Source of the DNA: Lepidodermella squamata
Lineage: Eukaryota; Gastrotricha
Assembly (NCBI GenBank): GCA_047495785.1
Contig: JBLDXI010000009.1
Span: 1,736,001-1,800,000, forward strand
Length of the DNA: 64,000 nt
Direction of reading: 5' to 3'
Shown here: piece after piece, positions 38,237 through 48,008 of the stretch
Layout of the letters: each line of letters starts with the position of its first letter
Numbering within the stretch: position 1 is the stretch's first letter
Made by a program: the position numbers and the translations under genes
Notes under the pieces: generated by a model
What the model was told of the DNA's origin: nothing
Database searches by the model: none
The model's input: only the letters and a program-made list of their open reading frames with translations

Positions 38237-39528
38237 GATTTCACACTATACTATAGAGGGTATCTAGCCAAGAAACAAAATGTTCTCGTAAAAGAAAGCT
38301 CTCGGCCTTTTGACTTTCATCTATTAACAGTGGTTGAGGTAGCGTCACTAGCCTTGATGAATGTTCGTGCGCCTTGACCGTGCATGTCAGGTAGGAGGGT
38401 GTTCATTGAGTCCGTTAATATACACGCTTCTGTCATCTGTATATGACTAATGCTTAGGTAGCGTAAGCCCATTCCACTTAAACGCAGTGTGTTAATCGGG
38501 ACTAATATTAGCATATCTCTTGAAATTTTGACTATAGCGATAGTGGCTGACGAAATTTTGAGACTGACTTAGCGCCTAAGGTAAACGGAGCGCCAAGGTC
38601 GGGTAGGGTAGGGTACTGACAAGACAGGCGCCGCGAACGATCAACAATGGTCAGCCCTGAACAACGCCTTTAACCGCGCCAGACTCTAAATCGAAAGTTG
38701 AGACTCCTGACGATTTTTTTCATTCTTATCGAATTTCAGAGTCTTGAAAAGTGCCCAAAACTCCGAAATTCTGCGTCCAATTTATCAAATGTCACCAAAA
38801 TTACATGCATTTTTCAAAAATGTTTGCAATTTTGTAGTTTTATCAGAATCATCAGGCGACCCCGCGACCCCCATCATAGGTCGCGACCCACGCCGTTTGA
38901 GAAGCGCTGCTCTCGCTTCATTACTGACTTAGACTGAGGATGACAACAAATGATTTATAGATGATGGTTTCTCTGAACATTTCGACCATCGACCATTAGA
39001 GGACCATTATGGACACCCACGTCTACGCCCTCACGCGGTAGCTGCGGGCGTATCCGTGTCAGAAGCTTAAAATCGAAAGTTGCACCTTATCAGTCAAAAA
39101 ACCTTATGCTAATAGCATCGAAGAGCGATACCAGTCGATCGCACTTCACGGCTAAGCGTTTGCGTGGGTCTTGATATTATCTTGTTTTTTTTTGAACAAA
39201 AATTGTCTATATTTCCTCGTAACTATATAATAAGCCTAATCAAATAAGCCCAGTCTCGATGTATCATACATCAACTGAATAATGAGGTGGCTTTTGATTG
39301 ATTTTTTCGAGTACGTTATACTTCAGAAGAATGTTCAAGTATCATGTAGGTGTCATCTATACATAGCATTCAATTTTCGATCTAGAATTGATCTGACAAA
39401 CGTAAAATCCATTATTTGAGTCTGAAATATATATAAAAAGCATCACTCGAACATCGATGTACTATCAAAATTTGTCCTTTCAAAATCTTCAAATTTTTTG
39501 TCTGTCTTTTAGAAATTGAAGTATTGTA
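38237..39528. other. Intergenic region with hAT-like terminal sequence
   Basis: No gene was recognised. It includes a GGGTA triple repeat near 38600 and the hAT-like segment annotated separately. A TGTCTTTTAG acceptor lies about 16 bases before the next ATG. Confidence 0.45.
38854..38912 (+). mobile_element. hAT-type non-autonomous element terminus (remnant)
   Basis: The stretch reads like hAT ends found in many animal genomes: GCGACC repeats, then GGTCGCGACCCACG, then GTTTGAGAAGCGCTGCTCT. Only this end is recognisable; the partner end and target duplication were not found. Confidence 0.4.
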
Positions 39529-39956
39529 ATGAATATTCGAACGAGCCGCTCATTTTGCTGCACGAAATCAGCGGCGGTAGCTCTAATAATCAGCCTCATC
39601 ATTCAAACGGCATTCTCAAATCCGGCACCAAAAGTGAAGATCTCAGATCAGTTGACTAGAGGTATGTTTACAATGCAATTTTAATAAAAATTTCACAATT
39701 GTGTCTTCAAGGACAATTATCAGCCGCTTTCAAAAGTCTGAAAGGCATGGGCGATGAAACTAAGGGTAAACTGATTCAGTCGGCTGTCGAACGGCTACGG
39801 TTCACCAATCGAATGGTGAAGTGTCTTCAGGTTTTAAAGTCAATAGATCTCTGCACAAACAAGTTCTCCTTTCATTTGTGGGCGAAAATCGTCAGCCGCT
39901 CAATTTTGAATGGCGAAACTCAATTCACGCCAGAGTGCGACGGAAAGTCGTGCTAG
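39529..39956 (+). CDS. Small secreted or membrane-anchored protein, unknown family
   Basis: Two exons (39529-39661, 39712-39956) give 125 residues. Residues 15-30 (AAVALIISLIIQTAFS) form a signal peptide or anchor. The mature part is helical (LSAAFKSLKGMGDETKGK) with four cysteines, two of them close to the C-terminus (ECDGKSC). A TTTTAG acceptor 16 bases upstream supports the start. An AATAAA lies about 20 bases after the stop. No family was recognised. The size and signal sequence would suit a secreted helper or effector, but nothing shows this directly. Confidence 0.65.
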
Positions 39957-40125
39957 CAGAAAATCCTCTTGACAAATAAAATTACCGAAATTTAAGGAGA
40001 CGCTTTGCTCAACTCAACAGAAGACCGGTTTATTTTCAATTTTTCAGACATGAAAAACAAACATGGTGCCAAAGTTACTCTATTGAGGCAGGTGTTGAGC
40101 TTCGAAAGTGAGGTCCTATATAATT

Positions 40126-41742
40126 TCACTTGCTTTCTACTGGCGCACAACTTATGATAGGATGGCAGTGGTGGTTAATTTTCCCCGGAGTATCAGTGCT
40201 AGCTGCTGCGAATAGGCAGCTTGTTGATTCGGCGTGCATAAGCTTCTGAAAAAGCCGCTTCCTTTTCCGCTCCGATGATGCATCTGAAACGAGAATTTTT
40301 GCATCACCAGGTGGAACCGTGCCAACGTCGGCTTCTTCTTTGAGGGTAACAGTGCCATCTGTAACCACGATATTGCAACAGCAAGTTATATGCTCATGTT
40401 CAGGATGGTTGCTATGGTCATGCTGATGGCAGTTAAGAGCGACTCCGACTTGCTCGGGCTGAATCGTAACCGAGTGAATGCTTTCGTTGTGGAAAAATTC
40501 AATAATTTTGTCCGCAATGTCCATGTATTTCGCCGTGTCCGGTACGACGATGTGGATGCTAAAATCAATGAAACAAATTGCTAATAAAATTACAAAAAAT
40601 TCTAGACATTACCTTGCAACTAATCTGCTACCACTTAGGCGCCATATTTGTAAACTATGGTAAGAAACGACCCCAGCATTTTTCAAAGACTCGTTAAGCC
40701 GAGTCTTGAACTCAGGTTTTGCGTACTCTGGTGGCGTTTGTTGCATCAAAACTTGACTAGCTTCGTTAACTGGAAATTCACATAAATTAATTTAATTAAA
40801 AAGACAATTTTTCGAACGAACGTAATGGGAAGGTCGATGAGGACATTGCCCCGACCAAGCACAGGCTAAGGAAAGGGTCGAGATATAGCACCCATTCGGC
40901 TTCTATTTGCCAGATAAGGATGGCGATCACACATACTATGACTGATCCCATCGCGTCGCCGATAACATGGCGTAAAACCGCAGCGATATTCATTGACCGA
41001 GCTGACTTCTTTTTACCCTCAGCCCCAGCGGCTTCAGTTGTGACTAGGTTTTCTTCAGCCGTTGGGTCAAAGTCGACGTTAGCAATAGACTGAGCCCGGC
41101 TTTGCACTGCCCGCCTGCGAGGAATCCTTCGCCGGGGCAGTTTAGGAGCTGCCGGTTCGGTTTCGCCGCTTATAAATAAAACAAATGCGATGACGTTTAT
41201 GAGGAGACCGCCGAGTCCGATCAGGAACAATAGGACAGGCCGTTCAACTTTTTGAACATTGAGGAATCGCTCGATACTCTCGAGAATAATTGTGAGGCAA
41301 ACGGCCAGCATAAATACAGCATTTATCAAGGCGCCGAGGACTTCAGCCCTGGCCCAACCAAACGAGTTTCTTTCCGACTTCAATTTCGAGATCTAAAATT
41401 GTCTCAGAATTGTCCTTATGTCGCAATAAGATTTTTGAATAATTACCCGCACTGCAGCCAAGCCGACAATTAAGGCTATCAGATCCGATAGCATGTGAAA
41501 TGCATCTAAAAATCATCCTTTGAAAACTGATATTAATATGTCTGCCTTTTTACATACCTGATATCAAGGCAAGAGAATTACTGTTAACAAGCACAAAATT
41601 CAGTAATTAAAACTGCAAGGTTCATTTATAGGAAGACTTACCACATGTAGCCGGTAACGATTTCTACAAAGAAGAAACTCCCAACCAAGGCTATCATGAA
41701 GTAAAATTTCTGCTCTGTCGTTAAGCAGACTCGCATTCCCAT
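40126..41742 (-). CDS. SLC30A (ZnT1/CDF-1-like) zinc transporter
   Basis: Exons 41742-41642, 41580-41558, 41505-41447, 41392-40822, 40769-40613 and 40558-40126 give about 447 residues. Members are H+/Zn2+ antiporters that move zinc out of the cytosol. The two membrane zinc sites are visible: DAFHMLSD (H-x3-D, TM2) and RHVIGDAMG (H-x3-D, TM5). FGWARAEVLGAL is the classic TM3 entrance of SLC30A1/10-type proteins. A basic loop lies between TM4 and TM5, and the C-terminal cytosolic domain carries IHSVTIQPE and a histidine-rich segment (HQHDHSNHPEHEH). The second exon is only 23 bases but is needed to rebuild CNSLALISDAF. Donor choice at 40821 (phase 1) restores the family sequence PLLNEASQVLMQQTP. 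It converges on the small secreted gene. Confidence 0.92.
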
Positions 41743-42674
41743 TTTTAGTCGCAATTCTAATGGATAGGCCTTAGCCTAAAGTGTTCTCATTGTAAAATCT
41801 ATGAGCAGATCGGTTTTGACCTGAGTCTAGACAAACATATAGCACAGGCGCGGAAATAAAAAAAAGCCCCTCAGTTTTACGCGTAGAAGTGCTTATGCAT
41901 TTATATATAAAAGCGACATATGTATTATAATATTCATATAATAATATTGCAGTACGTCGGTGCAACTATAATATGCAGTCAGCGATATTTTTTTCACGTG
42001 TGCATAAGCTTTGACGATATGTTTGCGCTATAGCATCTGCATCGGAGGCGAAAAATTATTTTTTATTATATAAGTAAGAGCAATCGCGGCGAGTTTAAAA
42101 TTATATCAAATGTATTTTTAATGCGTTTTACAGCCACTCCCATTCATACTTATAGTGGCAATTATACGCACCACATTACGACATAGGCGCGGTCGAATAA
42201 CTTGAATGCTTTGACAGACTCGTTTTCACGCATCGCGACGAAAATCAAGGAAGTCGATTCAAAAAATCGATACGCACTGGATTCGGACGTGCTATGCCAA
42301 CGAAGGGTTTTCATCATAATTTGTATAAAATGTTGGAATGAAATGCGGACATGAGAAAACAGGCATCAATGCAAGGTTTTTACTCGTTTTATTTCTCGAA
42401 TAAAAATGATACTTGGGGGAGGAAAAGTAGCTCAATATGTCACCATAAATCGTAGGGTAAATAAGACAAGTTTGATTAGAAGGTGAGTCAGAGGCCAGGA
42501 GCTTAAACTCGAAGAAAGAAACAGAACATGACGCCTTAAATCATTGAGTAGGTAATAATAGTTTGAACTCAAAAGCTTGAATGACATATGGACGATAGGT
42601 CAGCATATTATAGCTTCCGCACAGCATTAAAGGAAAATTGTCTGAGTGCTTCCTATGCTCATTTGCAGAGTCAA
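41743..42674. other. Intergenic between Argonaute and the zinc transporter
   Basis: About 930 bases, A/T-rich, no gene recognised. It likely holds the Argonaute 3' UTR and the zinc-transporter promoter. Confidence 0.5.
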
Positions 42675-45600
42675 TCAAATCCAGTATAGGACTCGCCCAG
42701 GATCCATTCTAGTGACTTCCCGGGCATGATTCAAGTAACTTTGTTTCGCTGCTGCCGGCTTTGGCTTGGCCTAGAAAAATTAAGGGTACAAAAATAGAAG
42801 AATGCCAGCGGTGAGATTTCAGATGTTACCCTCAGATGATATTTAGCACGTTCTGCAGCCAAATGGGCATGGTAAATTGGAGCAGGAATGGATACTGCCT
42901 TTGGGCATCTTGGGAACAAGTGACACATGGCGAAACTAAGATAAACGATTTCGTCAGGATGGAACTTCGAGTCGTCATAAAGAACGACATAATGGGATGG
43001 TTTGGCGGTGCCCTGCGCATAGTAATTTCCCATAATTATCATTGAAAACTCTAAATTCCAGACTTACCAGTTGCGACTTGTGGGGAACCAAAAACCAATC
43101 AAAGAATCGAAACGGCTGAGTGACATCAACTTCGATCAAGGTTCCAGGCGACACCTGCGAAGCCTTCCCATTCTTATCAACATCGAAAAACTTGGTTTTA
43201 ATGCGCTTTCTAACGACGACGTAGGTGATCAATGGCTTGCAACCCAGATCCATGCATGCCTATAGACTCGCAATTAGTTCAGACATGATTTTACTAAAAA
43301 ATTGAATTTATGCTTACTGCTTGGATTTGCCTCAGCTCTTTCTGTAGAACTTCTACATACTGACCCTCCGAAACGCCGTCGCGATAGAAGATGATTTTTC
43401 TGGGATTTTCGCCAGTGTTTTCCCGGAAGGCATTCAGTAGTGTTTTCATTGTTTCACGCATGTCGCTTATCCACTCCTGAGTACAGTTTGCATTTTCCTT
43501 AGCCTTACGCGACTGAGGCGTTATGACAGATATGTAACGAGTCGCGGTCAAATCGATACTACCAACCACAGCTGCAATCGACGGTTGTTCATCCTTTTCC
43601 TCCGGCCCTGCATGGGTAACGTCAGCGCCGACGACGAGGACTGGTTCATCGAAAAGCGGCGGTCGGTTTGGAATCTTCAACGATTCCTGGGATAAGGCAA
43701 AATTGACACCGCCGAGCTTTGCGTTTACTTTCAGCATCACGTTATCCCAATACATCGGGTTCTGCATTTTGTCCCATTTCCCGACATCCACGCATTGGGT
43801 GGCAATCGAGTGCTTTCTATCGCCAAGCTGCTTGATATAAGCTTGAAAAATAGGTTAGTAAACACGAGCTATCAATTGATATAGAAAGTTACTAGGTACC
43901 GTAATTTTGAGAAAGCGCTTTCTTGTCCACGAGAAACAGGCAAAATGTAACCTCAGCTTTGCCAAGCGCTTCAAAGCACTGTTCAATAGTCTCTTTTGTT
44001 GTAGCTTGCTTCACTATTGGTTTCACCGAAGCTTGAATACTCTTTCGGGAAAGACCATTCAGGAACATATCGATTACAGGTGAAACCCATCTCTCGAGAT
44101 CAGCCAAGCTGCATTGATCTGAGGCTTCAACAACTGCCCACTTTCCAATGTCCCTAGGCGATTCCAGAAACTGATTACCGACGAAAAATGCTCCGAGTTC
44201 TTTAGGATTAGGCTGACAATGAAAAATTTATGAATACCATTCATAACTATAACCAAACGAACGCACCTGTAACTTCTTGTTGTTGCGGCCTTCCATTTCA
44301 ACAGGAGGAAGGATACGAGCCTCTTTGATTCTGATTGGCTCATATGAAAGCTGGATTCCAAGCTGTTCCATCAAACTACGTTGCTCACGCGAGGCGAATT
44401 TTTCGCGGAAATCATCAATCGTTCTCTGATAACGCTCAGCAGGCTTCAGGTATTCATTCATGTAGCCGACAAGTTTGCGCTGTTCTTCACTTTCGCGACG
44501 GGTCGCAGACAGTTGTCCCGGTTGAATTGTGCAAAATTCGAGAGGGATCAGCTCTTCATTTTTACTCCTGACCTGGTGACAAAATGTGAAAGAATTAGTT
44601 TCTGCTCTCAACAAAATTACACCAAATACTTTAACCAAGGGAAGATTAGGGCGAACTTCTACGTGATGAATTTCACGATAATAATCTTTCAGAAACCACA
44701 TTTTCGCCGAATCCCGATCTTTGAACCTGCAAAACAATTCCACTATAAAATTTGCTGCGAGCGATCATTTGAATAATAAACTTCTTCGTTGCAGGGGTTT
44801 CACTGACGAGCTCGACAAAAATTCGCCCCCGTTGCTTTTTAGCGCCGAATTGGATGTCGATCTTCAAATTCGGCTTCAATTCTGAATTAGGAAGTCGCAT
44901 AAAATTGGTTCATTCGGTTCATTCAGAGTATAACTTACCCCATAAAACTTGATTAGCTCTTTTAACGTCACTTCCTGATTTGGTGTAAATTTCGAGCAAA
45001 GTCTGTTCTTTGATAACAACAGCGGCTGTGGCTGAATAAATGGGCAATTTTTGAAGAATGAAATTAAGCCGGAAATCTACACTAACGATCAAACAGCAAT
45101 GTCATGGTCCATTCACCTTGGCGGACACTTGAGTAGAAACCTGCCCATAACTGCTTGTAAGGATTCCTGATGTCATAAGGCCCCGGCATCGGGTAGTAAA
45201 AGCTATGGGCCCGATGAGTCGTGAACCTGTCATTGGATAGAAAACAATTGGGCAGCTACTCATGTGAATAATCGAGTGCTACCTGAGTTTCGGATTAGTC
45301 ATCGTCAATATTTCAAGCCCGGCCAAGACCTCGCTGACATCGCTAACATCGAAATTGAGGAGATCAGCCAAACCAAGTTCCCCCGTGAATTTTTCAATTT
45401 TAATATTGAACACCTGCACTCTTCCATCGTCATTCCATTTAACTGTCCAGGTCTGAAAGAAAATTAAAATTATAGAGCATACAGATGCCACTAGAAAATG
45501 TGACCTCGGGAAAATTCAATTCAGTCAAAGTGTAGACATTTTTGTCGCCATCGTAGCCGTAAGTAACAGAACGGAGCGCCTTAAAAGCCTGATCAACAAT

Positions 45601-46091
45601 TTGACGCCGCTTCAGTTTGTTCTTAATAGTTGCTCTTTCAGCGCTCTGAGCGAAAACTTCAATGTGATATCGAAATATTGACTTTGACGTAGCAGGGTCT
45701 ATATTCATGACGAAATGATTAGCTCGAATAGTTTTGATTTCACGGCCCATAGTACAGAACAGAAATTGACCGGTTTCCCGATATTTGGGGCGGCTAATCG
45801 GAGCTGTTGAAGAGATATAAGCACAACCGTCAATATTTCAAGCAATTTACATACTGAGTGCCGCTTTTGAAGAACTTTCAGAGACAGAAACTGCGGACAT
45901 CGCAGTCGTAACTTCGACCATTGTCTCACAAGTTGCAGCTTCGTGCTGAGAAGCGACCGAGGCCGAATACGTTTTCTTAGGTCCCTCTTTCGGCGGCGGC
46001 TGTTGTTCTTTGCTGTTTTTACCCTGCTTCTATAATAAATCGATTCAACACTTCGAAGTGAAATATTAAAACTAACCGATCTCCTTGGCAT
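42675..46091 (-). CDS. Argonaute protein with intact slicer tetrad
   Basis: Fourteen exons (46091-46077, 46029-45855, 45803-45505, 45452-45283, 45226-45087, 45031-44939, 44881-44782, 44726-44621, 44572-44267, 44212-43900, 43841-43318, 43259-43068, 43012-42830, 42770-42675) give about 903 residues. The order is N domain, L1 (HSFYYPMP), PAZ (IPLEFCTIQPGQ), MID and PIWI. The catalytic tetrad is present: D in VVGADVTHAG, E in CTQEWISDM, D in YRDGVSEGQ and H in KPSHYVVLYDD, so small-RNA-guided cleavage should be possible. This separates it from the catalytically dead nematode WAGO group; it looks AGO-clade, but the exact orthologue is not clear. The first exon is only five codons. The N-terminus is lysine- and proline-rich and disordered. 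All junctions keep frame. Confidence 0.92.
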
Positions 46092-48008
46092 CTTTTGAAC
46101 AGGAATCACAATTTTCAGTAGGAAAACATCTAAATTTCCCGTAAATTCCCTGAAATTGAACTGAATAGATATTTCGAAGGCTTTCGAAAGACCCGAAACG
46201 GGCAGTAAGTAAAATTTCACAGTGGCTTGCTTGCGTAAAATGATATATTAGCGAACGAGACGTGGAATTCACAAATGCCTTGTAATATAGCAGTCGCTGA
46301 GAACTGACCCGCAATAAATCAAATTACTCAGCCTTCTTTTGGCAAAGCGTAATATTATCAAAAATAAGGAACACCCATAAAATAATGGATTTTTTCCAGA
46401 AGTTATTGAGTTTCCAGCGCTATTTAGAAAGTTACTTGGAGCAACAACAGCTGCAGGTTTTTGCTATTCATCTAATGACTTCATTTCAATGTGTCATGTG
46501 TCGCAGTGATAATTCCGATGAATGATTAATGGTAACCTATGTGAACTCTCTCGATTCTCGGTGCGTTAAGGGGGAGGTAACATCATATAATATGAATCAT
46601 CGTTGGAGTATCGGTCAGCCAAAGAAATTGATAAAAGTAGATAGCGCAACCATTTACGGAGGAAGAGAAAATCAAAAAGCAAAAGGAGTGTGTTTCGGCG
46701 CAAAATTTCGCCTGTGACGCAGTCGTCACAGAGAACACGCGCAAAAAGTGTCGCAAGTTTTGTGCGCGGACCTCAAAAGCGGCTCACGCCGTTTCTACGC
46801 GCGCAAAAAGCTTGAGTTTTAGCTCAATTCTACCAGTTTTATTTAGATGAAGCTGAAATTCTGTATTTATTAACATTATAATAAGTTCATTAGTTATGGA
46901 AACGTTGAGAGTGAAACAAATGGCTAAAAAAATCACAGAGCCGCACGTGATCGCTAAGTTGTTGACGCTTGAGAGCTGCAGTCGGATTGTTTTCTTTATT
47001 TTTCAGCTCGCGGAAATGAACATTTCCAATAAAAGCAGCGGAAATCGGGCACTTGGCCTGCTGCGCGCACACCAGCGACACTCGCCTGAAATGCGCAGTC
47101 ACTGCGAAAAGTGCGACACGGCGGCGTGCGACAGCGTGTCGCAGCCTTTGAGGAGTAGAAATACAAAGTAACAGCCGTGGAATACAAAACGCAGTGTGAC
47201 GAAATTCACTCAAGATGTGGCAAGTGATTTCAGCTGTATCTCTTATCTATGACAGGCGACAACTGACGCATAATATAATCAGCAGTATCGCGCAACACCA
47301 AATTTTCAAAGATGAAGATAAGGCCGAAGTCGCTTTCCACGTCAATATGAAAAGGTACACTGTTGTCCTAATATTGCTCTTTAGGTGGTTCGGTGTACTC
47401 AATGGTACGCAGTGCCCCTTTTTATCATCGAACTGATAAAGCCGTGATTAATCGTGTGGGTGTTCGACTTACAGCGACGCAAATGATATAACCTCCTCTC
47501 GTCACGCCGATTCTCCAGTTGATAGTCAAAAGGGTGCGTATGGCGTCATTTGCGTATGACGTTAGCGCAAATGTCGGTGTGCGCAAAGGGAGTGTGTTTA
47601 AGTTACGTCTCAGCATTCTGCATCGCCGTGGGTGATCTGTATATCTTCGGTTCCATTGCGATGATAATTGAACGCAAATACCTGTTGATCTTTTGATAGG
47701 TCAAATCATTTGCATAAAAAACCATCGTTTCAATTTTATGTTGTTGCTGTAATAATTTGAACTTGGACAAGGAAAATAGTGATGAAGCGTAGTTTGTTCT
47801 CAGACCAATTAAATAAAGCTTTTCCAAAGAAATATCATCCACTGCGTCATTTTAATATCGAGCGATTAATGAGACCTCCAATTACAAAGATAAAAATGAA
47901 CTTTGATAAAATGAAGATTCTGAAAAATGAGCAGTTCCTATGTGAAAAACTTCGCGGTTGTAACTTACGTATTCCTGCATCTAATTTGCCATCTGTTATC
48001 GACAGGTA
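46092..48008. other. Divergent intergenic region, Argonaute / six-cysteine protein
   Basis: No firm gene. GCGCGCAAAAAG-like units occur at about 46738 and 46797. A short frame at 47347-47404 encodes a good signal peptide (MKRYTVVLILLF...) and could be the real first exon of the next gene. A basic frame at 47779-48007 lacks family support. Confidence 0.45.

Noticed and set aside
46890-47213. Frames on both strands over a G/C-rich stretch
   Set aside because: Frames on both strands are open because of base composition; none has a domain or splice structure.
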